A DNA stretch of 12,955 nt from an uncultured Christensenella sp. (GCA_910578765.1 CAJTRW010000038.1:1-12955), one strand, 5' to 3'; positions 1 through 6,323 are shown, counted from the first letter of the stretch. The notes: generated from the sequence alone by a model not told the origin. Made by a program: numbers and translations.

Positions 1-117
1 ATCTTTAGCAAGGCCGGAACGCAGCCAAGTGTAGCCTGATAAGTTATAAAAACCGTCGCCGCAAACATTGTAGCACAATACGGTTTACGACACAACCGCA
101 TTTATTTTAAAGCAAAC
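1..117. other. Left-edge non-coding stretch, unresolved
   Basis: No gene can be called here. Three readings compete. On the + strand a frame open from base 1 ends at a TGA at 37-39 (last residues IFSKAGTQPSVA), which could be the tail of a gene from the left. On the - strand a frame beginning ATG at about position 68 stays open to the edge but has no ribosome binding site. The + strand string at 12-29 (GGCCGGAACGCAGCCAAG) loosely resembles the GGAA-loop core of bacterial SRP RNA, but two core positions differ and the pairing half lies outside the window. None of these is secure. Confidence 0.2.
67..95 (-). promoter_or_regulatory. Possible leftward sigma-A promoter
   Basis: On the minus strand TTGTGT (95-90) lies 17 bp from TACAAT (72-67), predicting a start near position 60 for a transcript leaving the window to the left. 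It lies just past the rpsI terminator, where a promoter for the next leftward unit would be expected. The -35 box is weak and no gene start is visible within the window. Confidence 0.35.
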
Positions 118-148
118 AAAAAGACGCATTTGCATGCGTCTTTTTTTT
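118..148 (-). terminator. Bidirectional Rho-independent terminator after rpsI
   Basis: A 12-bp stem (118-129 with 134-145) has the core GACGCAT/ATGCGTC and loop TTGC. On the minus strand the stem ends in five T, then G and three T, suiting termination of rplM-rpsI. On the plus strand it runs into eight T (141-148), so it could also stop a rightward transcript coming from the left edge. Confidence 0.85.
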
Positions 149-160
149 GTACGTAAAAAA

Positions 161-574
161 TTATCTCTTTGAGAACTGAGGTGCGCGGCGCGCCTTTTTC
201 AAGCCGTACTTCTTTCTTTCCTTGACCCTCGGGTCGCGGGTTAAGAAGCCTTCTTTTTTAAGCGCGGGGCGGCAGCCTTCTTCCGCCTGCAACAGCGCGC
301 GGGCGATACCGAGACGGATTGCATTCGCCTGTCCGGTATAACCTCCGCCGTATACGTTTACAAGCACGTCGTACTTGCTTTCAACGCCTAAAAGGGCAAG
401 CGGCTGTTTGACAACGTATTGCAGAACGCCCTGGGGGAAATAATCCTCAAACGCTCTTTCGTTTATTTCTATTATTCCGGAACCTGCGGGAATGAGACGA
501 ACGCGGGCGATAGCCTTCTTTCTTCTGCCTGTTCCCCAGAATTGAAGTTTTTTCTTTAAATTAGCCTTTGCCAT
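161..574 (-). CDS. rpsI: 30S ribosomal protein S9 (uS9)
   Basis: Structural protein of the small ribosomal subunit. Its C-terminal tail reaches the peptidyl-tRNA anticodon region of the P site. The 137 residues match the usual bacterial length of about 130. Visible signatures are the N-terminal GTGRRKKAIARVRL segment, the YGGGYTGQANAIRLGIARAL core (about residues 74-93) and the basic C-terminal tail ending in SKR, the conserved P-site contact. The gene starts 20 bp after rplM and is co-transcribed with it, the normal pairing in bacteria. A purine-rich binding site (AAAGGTAGAGG) precedes the ATG. The gene is intact and there is no realistic alternative identity. Confidence 0.98.
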   Translation of the reverse strand: MAKANLKKKLQFWGTGRRKKAIARVRLIPAGSGIIEINERAFEDYFPQGVLQYVVKQPLALLGVESKYDVLVNVYGGGYTGQANAIRLGIARALLQAEEGCRPALKKEGFLTRDPRVKERKKYGLKKARRAPQFSKR

Positions 575-594
575 ATTAACCTCTACCTTTTACC

Positions 595-1026
595 TTAAAA
601 TAATTTGAGCTGTTCGGGTTTCTGCGCCGCGTGGTTGTGTTCCGCACCCTTGTATACCCTTAACTTTTTAATCATATCCCTGCCGAGCGAGTTTTTGGGA
701 AGCATGCCCCTTACAGCCTCGTAAACGGCAAGGTCACTCTTTTCCGCAAGCATTTTTTTATAGGATATTTCTTTCAAGCCGCCGATATAGCCGGTGTGAT
801 ATCTGTAAAACTTGTCGTCAAGCTTTTTGCCGGTAAGCGCAACCTTATCGCAGTTTACTACGATTACAAAGTCGCCCGTGTCTACGTTGGGCGTAAACGA
901 AGGTTTATTTTTGCCGCGAAGTATGGCAGCCACCTTGGATGCAAGCCTGCCGAGGGGAATACCCGCAGCGTCGACAACGTACCATTTTCTTTCAACTGTC
1001 TCGGCTTTTGCCATATAGGTTTTCAT
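595..1026 (-). CDS. rplM: 50S ribosomal protein L13 (uL13)
   Basis: Early-assembling large-subunit protein that binds 23S rRNA. The 143 residues match the family length. Recognisable blocks are ERKWYVVDAAGIPLGRLAS near the N-terminus, GDFVIVVNCDKVALTGKK and KFYRYHTGYIGGLKEISY in the centre, and VRGMLPKNSLGRDMIKKLRVYKGAEHNHAAQKPE near the C-terminus. The start at 1026 has AAGGAG 8 bp upstream. A second Met at residue 5 is possible but is less well placed. It is the first gene of rplM-rpsI, with a promoter at 1094-1122 and a leader of about 60 nt. The leader holds two copies of TACGTTTTG, whose role is unknown. Confidence 0.98.
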   Translation of the reverse strand: MKTYMAKAETVERKWYVVDAAGIPLGRLASKVAAILRGKNKPSFTPNVDTGDFVIVVNCDKVALTGKKLDDKFYRYHTGYIGGLKEISYKKMLAEKSDLAVYEAVRGMLPKNSLGRDMIKKLRVYKGAEHNHAAQKPEQLKLF

Positions 1027-1093
1027 TGTAAGCTCCTTATTGCGTATTTCAAAACAAAACGTACTTTAATTTTTATCTTCAAAACGTAAACTT

Positions 1094-1122
1094 ATTTTAT
1101 TATTTTATAAAATTTCTGTCAA
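1094..1122 (-). promoter_or_regulatory. Sigma-A promoter of rplM-rpsI
   Basis: Read on the minus strand, a perfect TTGACA (1122-1117) is separated by 17 bp from TAAAAT (1099-1094). The predicted start is near 1087, giving a leader of about 60 nt before rplM. The near-consensus boxes and AT-rich spacer fit a strongly expressed ribosomal operon. Confidence 0.85.
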
Positions 1123-1180
1123 GCCGTTTTGTGTTTGGTTTTTAAAGTTTTTTATAAATTTTGAATTATTTTTATTTTAC

Positions 1181-1212
1181 CGCAAAACCGCCCGTTTTAA
1201 GGCGGTTTTGCG
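1181..1212 (-). terminator. Hairpin ending the cysE-cysS-alaS operon
   Basis: A perfect 12-bp stem, CGCAAAACCGCC with GGCGGTTTTGCG, around an 8-nt loop lies 11 bp beyond the alaS stop. There is no long T tract outside the stem; the only T run is the TTTT inside the 3' arm following GGCGG. Termination may therefore be partial, or may use the shorter GC-rich stem with the internal T run. It lies upstream of the rplM promoter and separates the two operons. Confidence 0.6.
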
Positions 1213-1222
1213 CGAAAAAAAG

Positions 1223-3028
1223 TCAATTTTGTATTAAAACGGCTTTAATTCTCTTAACTCCGGCGGAAACGTTTTCCTGCTTTGCTATTTTAAACGTCCC
1301 CAGCTCGCCCGTGCGCGACGCGTGCGGCCCGCCGCATATTTCCTTGGAAAACCCGCCTATGGAATAGGTTTTTACCGTTTCGCCGTACTTGCTTTCGAAA
1401 AGACCGGTAAAGCCTTCCTCCCTTGCCTGCTCCAAACTCATTTCACGCATGACGACGGGAACGTCCGCCTTTATCTGCGCGTTGACAAGGTTTTCCACCT
1501 CCGCCACTTCCTCGGGCGTCAGCTTGCGCGAGAAGTTGAAGTCGAAGCGCAGCCTTTCCTCGGTTATGTTGCTTCCCTTTTGCTGTATGTCGGGCGAGCA
1601 GACTTTTTTAAGCGCGGCGTGAAGAAGGTGCGTCGCGGTATGCAGGCGCGTGGTTTCCTCCTTGTGGTCGGCAAGTCCGCAGGCGAACTTCGCCTCGCTG
1701 CCCGCGCGGGATTTTTCCTGATGCTCGGCATAAGCGGCTTCGTAACCGCCGACGTCGACGTTAAGCCCCTTTTCGCGCGCCATTTCGCAAGTGATTTCCA
1801 CGGGGAAGCCGTAGGTGTCGTACAGGTGGAACGCCGTAACGCCGTCTATAACGCCGCCCGCCGCGATGCAAGCGGTTGCCTTTTCAAACTCTCTCAAGCC
1901 CTGCTGTAAGGTTTTGGAAAACTTGTTTTCCTCCTTTTCCAGCTCCTCGTAAACGCGCGCGGAGTTTACGGCAAGCTCGGGATAAACGTCCGCGTATTTG
2001 GCTATTATCGTTTTCGAAACGTTGTTAAGCGCGCCCTGCGGCAGACCGATATTCCTGCCGAAGCGTACCGCACGGCGGATTATACGCCTTAAAATATAAC
2101 CCTGGTCGGTATTAGAGGGAACTATACCCTTAGTATCGCCCAGCATGAAAGTAGCCGTGCGCACGTGGTCCAAAACGACGCGGAATGCCTTTGTGACTTC
2201 CTCGCTCTCTCCGTACCTGCACCCCGTCAGTCTCTCTATTTCGGCAATAGCGTTTTCGAATATATCCGTTTCGTAAACGCTCGCCTTGCCGTTTAAAATG
2301 CACAGCGTGCGCTCCAAGCCCATGCCCGTATCGACGTTTTTCTGCTTCAAAGGCTCGTACTTGCCTTCGGCATTCTTGTTGTACTGCATGAAAACGTCGT
2401 TCCACACCTCCAAAAAAGTGCCTGCGGGCGCATTATCGAAGTCGTACGCGCCGAGCTTGTCCGCCTCCTTATGATTGCGGATTATATGCATTTCGGTATC
2501 GGGACCGCAGGGACCCGTCGTGCCCGCGGGGCCCCACCAGTTACCGGACTTGGGCAAAAAGTAAATGTTTCGGGGAAGAATTCCGCACTTTTCCCATAAA
2601 GCGGCACTCTCCCCGTCCTTGGGGCAGTCGTCGTCGCCCGCAAAGCAGGTTACGGCTATATCCTCTACGGGAATACCGAGATATTCTGGCGAAGTCAAAA
2701 ACTCGAACGACCAGGGAATCATTTCGTTTTTGAAATAATCGCCCAGCGACCAGTTGCCCAGCATTTCGAAGAACGTACAGTGAGAGCTGTCGCCCACTTC
2801 GTCTATATCGCCCGTGCGCACGCATTTTTGCACGTCGCAAAGCCTGTTGCCCGCGGGGTGCTTTTCGCCGAGAAGATAGGGCACAAGCGGATGCATGCCC
2901 GCCGTGGTAAAAAGAACCGTCGGGTCGTTTTCGGGAATAAGCGAAGCCGAGGGAATTATCTTATGACCCTTGCTCTCGAAAAATTTGAGATATAATGTTC
3001 TGAGTGATTCCGATGTGAATTTTTTCAT
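1223..3028 (-). CDS. alaS: Alanyl-tRNA synthetase, short form with editing domain
   Basis: Charges tRNA-Ala with alanine in the cytoplasm and can hydrolyse mischarged Ser/Gly-tRNA-Ala. The class II aminoacylation core is clear: KIIPSASLIPENDPTVLFTTAGM (about 23-45), the motif 2 region RTGDIDEVGD...FFEMLGNWSLGDYFK (71-100), NVDTGMGLER (231-240) and GYILRRIIRRAVRFGR (310-325). The editing domain keeps its zinc site, HTATH (H463, H467) and CGGPH (C565, H569). At 601 residues it is about 270 shorter than usual. About 100 residues of beta-barrel before the editing domain and the whole C-terminal oligomerisation/tRNA-elbow domain (C-Ala) are absent. The ends are clean, so this is an architecture and not a frameshift. 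AAGGG lies 8 bp before the ATG; cysS ends 4 bp upstream. Confidence 0.93.
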   Translation of the reverse strand: MKKFTSESLRTLYLKFFESKGHKIIPSASLIPENDPTVLFTTAGMHPLVPYLLGEKHPAGNRLCDVQKCVRTGDIDEVGDSSHCTFFEMLGNWSLGDYFKNEMIPWSFEFLTSPEYLGIPVEDIAVTCFAGDDDCPKDGESAALWEKCGILPRNIYFLPKSGNWWGPAGTTGPCGPDTEMHIIRNHKEADKLGAYDFDNAPAGTFLEVWNDVFMQYNKNAEGKYEPLKQKNVDTGMGLERTLCILNGKASVYETDIFENAIAEIERLTGCRYGESEEVTKAFRVVLDHVRTATFMLGDTKGIVPSNTDQGYILRRIIRRAVRFGRNIGLPQGALNNVSKTIIAKYADVYPELAVNSARVYEELEKEENKFSKTLQQGLREFEKATACIAAGGVIDGVTAFHLYDTYGFPVEITCEMAREKGLNVDVGGYEAAYAEHQEKSRAGSEAKFACGLADHKEETTRLHTATHLLHAALKKVCSPDIQQKGSNITEERLRFDFNFSRKLTPEEVAEVENLVNAQIKADVPVVMREMSLEQAREEGFTGLFESKYGETVKTYSIGGFSKEICGGPHASRTGELGTFKIAKQENVSAGVKRIKAVLIQN

Positions 3029-3032
3029 ATTT

Positions 3033-4424
3033 TTACCCTTTTACGATTATTTCGTAGCCGTCCTTGCCGTCCTTGACAAGATAGCCCGCTTTGTCTATTT
3101 CGTTGCGGAGCGCGTCGGCTTCCGCCCAGTTTTTATTTGCTTTTGCCTGCCAGCGCCTTTCGGCAAGCATCTTTATTTCTTCGGGTATTTCCGCGCCGGC
3201 TGCGGAAACGGATTCAAGATAGCTTTCCGCGTCCGACTTGAAAAGTCCCAGAAGGGAATATGTTTGCCTGACCTGCTTAACGTCGTCCGCGGCGGTCCTA
3301 TCGCCCGCGGCAAGCTTTTTGCTTATGCTTTTGAATATACCGAACAAATCCGACAGGGCGAGCGCGGTGTTGAAATCGTCGCCCATAACCTCGTCGAAGC
3401 GCCCGTCTATTTCCGCGTTGCCCCCCGTGCCCTTGCCGAACGTTTTTTCGACCGAGGCAATAACGGCGTAAAATTCTTTGAGGTGTTTTTCCGCCTCGTC
3501 GAAAATTCCGTCGGTTATGTTAATGTCGTTCCTGTAATTGGTTTGAAGCAGCGCGAATTTTATTGCTTCCGCAGAATACTTTTTAAGTAAATCTTCCAGA
3601 AGCAGACTGTTGCCGAGACTTTTGGACATCTTCTGACCGTTGACCTTTATAAGGCCGTTGTGCGTCCAGTACTTTGCAAACTGCTTGCCCGTCAAAGCCT
3701 CCGTCTGCGCAATCTCGTTTTCGTGATGGGGAAAAATAAGATCTCTGCCGCCGCCGTGAATATCTATCCGGTCGCCGAACGCCGTTCGGTTCATTGCCGA
3801 GCACTCTATATGCCAGCCCGGTCTGCCCTTGCCCCAGGGGGAATTCCAGCTGATTTCGTCGGGTTTGGCGGACTTCCACAGCGCGAAATCCGCGGGATTT
3901 TTCTTTTGTTCCCCGTTTTCCACGCGCACGCCGTCAAGCATGTCCTCCACCGAGCGGTTCGAAAGGCAGCCGTAGCGTTTGAAGCTTGAAACGTCGAAAT
4001 ACACGTCGCCGTTATCCGCGGCGTAGGCGTGACCTTTTTCAATCAGCGTTTTTATGAATTTTATTATGTTGCCTATATTTTCGGTAGCTTTCAGCCAGAG
4101 CGTGGGGTCGTCCACGTCGAATTTCCTCATAACGTCGTCTATATGCTTAATCATATCGGCGGCGTACTTGTCCGCGGGAATACCCGCCTCCCTGCTTTTG
4201 GCGATTATTTTGTCGTCCACGTCGGTATAGTTTCGGGCGTAGGTAACGTTGTAACCCTGTTTTTCCAAAAACTTGCGCATTATATCGTAGATTAACGCCT
4301 GATAACCGTGACCTATATGCGCCTCGCCGGAAACGGTAATTCCGCAGGCGTACATTTTAACGTTGCCCCCGTCAAGGGGAACGAATTGCTCCTTTCTGCG
4401 CGTAAGCGTATTGTAAATTTTCAT
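3033..4424 (-). CDS. cysS: Cysteinyl-tRNA synthetase
   Basis: Class I synthetase that charges tRNA-Cys. The 463 residues match the family. The zinc and cysteine-recognising ligands are present: C27 (in YACGITV), C208 (in HIECSAM), H233 and E237 (in FPHHENEIAQTEA). Signature motifs are HIGH (36-39) and KMSKS (265-269), with TDVDDKII at 67-74. The C-terminal helical and anticodon-binding region follows. The segment after the first zinc cysteine reads CGITVSGEAHIGHG, where most family members have CGPTVYDYIHIGN or a close variant, so this belongs to a divergent CysRS branch. The start codon overlaps the cysE stop by 4 bp (ATGA) with AAGGAG 7 bp upstream, so translation is probably coupled. The cysE-cysS pairing is typical of Bacillota. 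Confidence 0.96.
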   Translation of the reverse strand: MKIYNTLTRRKEQFVPLDGGNVKMYACGITVSGEAHIGHGYQALIYDIMRKFLEKQGYNVTYARNYTDVDDKIIAKSREAGIPADKYAADMIKHIDDVMRKFDVDDPTLWLKATENIGNIIKFIKTLIEKGHAYAADNGDVYFDVSSFKRYGCLSNRSVEDMLDGVRVENGEQKKNPADFALWKSAKPDEISWNSPWGKGRPGWHIECSAMNRTAFGDRIDIHGGGRDLIFPHHENEIAQTEALTGKQFAKYWTHNGLIKVNGQKMSKSLGNSLLLEDLLKKYSAEAIKFALLQTNYRNDINITDGIFDEAEKHLKEFYAVIASVEKTFGKGTGGNAEIDGRFDEVMGDDFNTALALSDLFGIFKSISKKLAAGDRTAADDVKQVRQTYSLLGLFKSDAESYLESVSAAGAEIPEEIKMLAERRWQAKANKNWAEADALRNEIDKAGYLVKDGKDGYEIIVKG

Positions 4425-5068
4425 TTCCGCTCCTTATTATCCGATTTTTGCAGGCTTTGCTCCAACGCGGCGACCCTTTCCCTCAATGCCCGAAGCTCCG
4501 CAAGATAGGGGTCCGACTTTTCCTGTGCCAGATCCGGCACGGTTTTGCCGCCGTTTACCCTGACAACCTTTGCGGGAACGCCTACGACCGTCGCGCCGGA
4601 GGGAACGTCGCGCAATACCACCGCTCCCGCGCCCACCTTGGCGCAGTCGCCGACGGTAATGTTGCCCAAAACCTTAGCCCCTGCGGAAATTACGCAGTTT
4701 CTGCCGATTGTGGGATGACGCTTGCCCGTTTGCTTGCCCGTACCGCCGAGAGTGCAGCCCTGATAAATTACCGTACCCTCGCCCACTTCCGCGGTTTCGC
4801 CTATGACGACGCCGTGACCGTGGTCTATAAACACGCCCGCCGCAATTTTCGCCGCGGGGTGAATTTCTATCCCCGTAGAAAACTTTGCCCATTGCGAGCA
4901 TATCCGCGCGAGAAGCTTCAACCGCATGCGGTAAAGCAGGTTTGCCAATCTGTGATAAGACAGCGCGCGAACGCCCGAATAGGTCAGAAAAATTTCAAAC
5001 TTGTTACGCGCGGCGGGGTCGCAACGCTTTGCGGCGGCTATGTCCGCGCGCAACGCTTTAAAAAACAT
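4421..5068 (-). CDS. cysE: Serine O-acetyltransferase
   Basis: Transfers acetyl from acetyl-CoA to L-serine, the first committed step of cysteine synthesis. The 215 residues comprise an N-terminal helical part (1-60), a left-handed beta-helix of hexapeptide repeats (about 65-170) and a C-terminal heptad-like helix (about 187-208). Active-site features are IDHGHGVVIGE (D82, H83), GCTLGGTGKQTGKRHP (H118) and the acetyl-CoA coil GAGAVVLRDVPSGATVVGVPAKVV. Glu68 in GIEIHP takes the place of the catalytic Asp of the E. coli enzyme, as is common in Gram-positive SATs. It heads the cysE-cysS-alaS operon. The start at 5068 fits the family N-terminus but has no ribosome binding site, and the promoter -10 box is only 5 bp upstream. 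Translation may therefore be leaderless. Confidence 0.94.
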   Translation of the reverse strand: MFFKALRADIAAAKRCDPAARNKFEIFLTYSGVRALSYHRLANLLYRMRLKLLARICSQWAKFSTGIEIHPAAKIAAGVFIDHGHGVVIGETAEVGEGTVIYQGCTLGGTGKQTGKRHPTIGRNCVISAGAKVLGNITVGDCAKVGAGAVVLRDVPSGATVVGVPAKVVRVNGGKTVPDLAQEKSDPYLAELRALRERVAALEQSLQKSDNKERK

Positions 5069-5073
5069 ATATT

Positions 5074-5102
5074 ATTATATGTTGTGCGCGATATAAATGC
5101 AA
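5074..5102 (-). promoter_or_regulatory. Promoter of cysE-cysS-alaS, start on the ATG
   Basis: On the minus strand TTGCAT (5102-5097) is 17 bp from a perfect TATAAT (5079-5074). Counting seven bases past the -10 box puts the transcription start at 5067-5068, which is the A or T of the cysE ATG. No T-box leader or other riboswitch can fit between this promoter and the gene. Confidence 0.65.
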
Positions 5103-5149
5103 GCATTTTTGACACCACGCGCACCCGTATAAAAGCGCAAAGGGAAAAT

Positions 5150-5166
5150 GTGTAAATTTTTAACAC
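5150..5166. promoter_or_regulatory. Candidate operator A in the cysE/deoR-type intergenic region
   Basis: A 17-bp imperfect palindrome (GTGTAAATTTTTAACAC) whose minus-strand reading matches 14 of 16 bases, ungapped, with the site at 5255-5270. It is about 50 bp upstream of the cysE -35 box and 38 bp upstream of the divergent regulator's -35 box. It could bind the adjacent DeoR-type protein; this is inferred from repetition and position only. Confidence 0.4.
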
Positions 5167-5203
5167 TATTTTTACGCCTTATCTGAAAAAGATTGTTTTT
5201 CCG

Positions 5204-5233
5204 TTGACTTTCGGCAACGCTTTTTGTTATAAT
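5204..5233 (+). promoter_or_regulatory. Sigma-A promoter of the DeoR-family gene
   Basis: TTGACT (5204-5209), an 18-bp spacer and a perfect TATAAT (5228-5233) predict a start near 5240 and a leader of about 42 nt. A strong AGGAGG (5271-5276) follows, 5 bp before the ATG. Confidence 0.85.
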
Positions 5234-5254
5234 CAGTGTATAAAATATAAAAAT

Positions 5255-5270
5255 TGTTAAAATTTCACAC
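5255..5270. promoter_or_regulatory. Candidate operator B, abutting the ribosome binding site
   Basis: TGTTAAAATTTCACAC lies downstream of the predicted transcription start and directly touches the AGGAGG of the regulator gene. It is the inverted near-copy (14/16) of site A. Centre-to-centre distance is 105 bp, about ten helical turns, as expected for looped repression. A protein bound here would block transcription elongation of its own gene. Confidence 0.4.
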
Positions 5271-5281
5271 AGGAGGGTTAT

Positions 5282-6040
5282 ATGAAAAGGGAAAGAATAG
5301 AGGAGCTTGCCGAAGTAATAGACAAACGCGGCAGAATAACGCTGGAACAGCTTGAAGAAGTTTTCCCCGACGTATCGCAGATGACGCTCAGGCGCGACCT
5401 TTTGAAGCTGGAAGAAGACAACAGGATAATACGTATACGCGGCGGCGCGATGTCCGTTAAGGAAGTGCAAAAGGTTTCCGCCGAAGAATATACGAAAAAG
5501 ACGACTATAAACACCGACGCGAAAATCGTAATAGCGCAAAAGGCGGCGGGACTTATAGACGAGAACACCAGCATCTTTTTGGACGGCGGCACGACGGCGA
5601 TGTACCTCACAAAGGAAATGCCGGATATAAAATGCAACGTATTCACCAACGGCATTGCCGTAGCCATGGAGCTTGCGCAGAAGAAAAATATCAATATAAC
5701 CTTAGTCGGCGGTCAGCTTATGCGCGACAACCTTTCCACGGCGTCCCCCGCCGCGCGCGAATACTTTGACAGAACAAACTTCGAAATAGCGGTGGTTTCC
5801 GCGACGGCGTTCACGCCCGAACAGGGCTTTTCCTGTAACAGCCAGATTGAAAGCGAGCTTTTGAAAAACGTTTTCAGAAAAGCGCGTCACGTATACATGA
5901 TGCTTGACAGCTCTAAAATAGGCAAGATAAATCCCTTTACTTTCGCCCATCTGGAAGATATAGACGTACTTATCACCGACGACCATTTCCCCAAAGAGTA
6001 TAAGCAACTTTTCGAGGAACAGGACATTGTGGTAATGTAA
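5282..6040 (+). CDS. DeoR/GlpR-family transcriptional regulator
   Basis: Cytoplasmic DNA-binding repressor whose C-terminal domain usually senses a phosphorylated sugar. The 252 residues match the family. The N-terminal winged helix-turn-helix spans about 3-57, with the family signature MTLRRDLLKLEEDNRIIRIRGGA (34-56). The DeoR C-terminal sensor shows FLDGGTTAMYL (99-109), VFTNGIAVAMEL (120-131), LVGGQLMRDNLSTASPAA (141-158) and MLDSSKIGK (207-215). It has its own promoter, a strong AGGAGG and a terminator, so it is monocistronic. It is divergent from cysE and next to no sugar-use genes, so its effector and targets cannot be named. The two flanking 16-bp repeats suggest self-regulation. The family assignment is firm; the specific function is unknown. 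Confidence 0.93.
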   Translation: MKRERIEELAEVIDKRGRITLEQLEEVFPDVSQMTLRRDLLKLEEDNRIIRIRGGAMSVKEVQKVSAEEYTKKTTINTDAKIVIAQKAAGLIDENTSIFLDGGTTAMYLTKEMPDIKCNVFTNGIAVAMELAQKKNINITLVGGQLMRDNLSTASPAAREYFDRTNFEIAVVSATAFTPEQGFSCNSQIESELLKNVFRKARHVYMMLDSSKIGKINPFTFAHLEDIDVLITDDHFPKEYKQLFEEQDIVVM

Positions 6041-6058
6041 AACCGATTAAAATACGCC

Positions 6059-6097
6059 CGCCCCGCATGCGTCACACCGCATGCGGGGCGTTTTTTT
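6059..6097 (+). terminator. Rho-independent terminator of the DeoR-family gene
   Basis: A perfect 13-bp GC-rich stem (6059-6071 with 6078-6090) with loop TCACAC is followed by seven T (6091-6097). The last T is the first base of the convergent 68-codon gene's stop triplet (TCA at 6097-6099), so the two genes are packed end to end. On the minus strand the hairpin lacks a T run and would terminate poorly. Confidence 0.93.
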
Positions 6098-6303
6098 CAA
6101 TCGCTCCATTTGTGTTTGTCCAGCGTCCTGTCCTTTACGTCGTCGTAGTATCCGAAGTACTTTTCACGCATTTCTTCCACCGTCATGTTTTCGTCCAACA
6201 GATTTAAAAGTCCGTCCAGCTCCTCCGCGGTGAAGTCCGAAAGGCAAAACTCCCCTTCGAACGCCTGTGCAAGCTTCATTAAATCCCAATTAGTAGCTTT
6301 CAT
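6097..6303 (-). CDS. Small acidic hypothetical protein, 68 residues
   Basis: I do not recognise this protein. It is acidic and mostly helical by composition, has one Cys (residue 20) and ends in KHKWSD. The stretch FTAEELDGLLNLLDENMTVEEMREKYFG (about 24-51) looks like two amphipathic helices. It has no signal peptide or membrane segment. Support for a real gene is good: a near-consensus promoter at 6324-6352 and GGGAG (6313-6317) 9 bp before the ATG. The predicted transcript starts right at that GGGAG, so the leader is only about 14 nt. It is divergent from the 162-codon gene with the two -35 boxes 28 bp apart, and convergent with the DeoR-type gene. Confidence 0.72.
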   Translation of the reverse strand: MKATNWDLMKLAQAFEGEFCLSDFTAEELDGLLNLLDENMTVEEMREKYFGYYDDVKDRTLDKHKWSD

Positions 6304-6323
6304 AAATTTTAACTCCCGATTGA

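Noticed and set aside
1322..1909. A 195-codon plus-strand frame opposite alaS
   Set aside because: It lies entirely within the conserved AlaRS coding region, has low-complexity basic composition and no start signals.
4448..5155. A 235-codon plus-strand frame opposite cysE
   Set aside because: cysE is an unmistakable family member on the other strand, and the plus frame shows no family features.
5069..5281. A T-box or other riboswitch leader for cysE-cysS-alaS
   Set aside because: The promoter is immediately before cysE, and no T-box specifier, antiterminator or GGTGGTACCGCG-type element is present.
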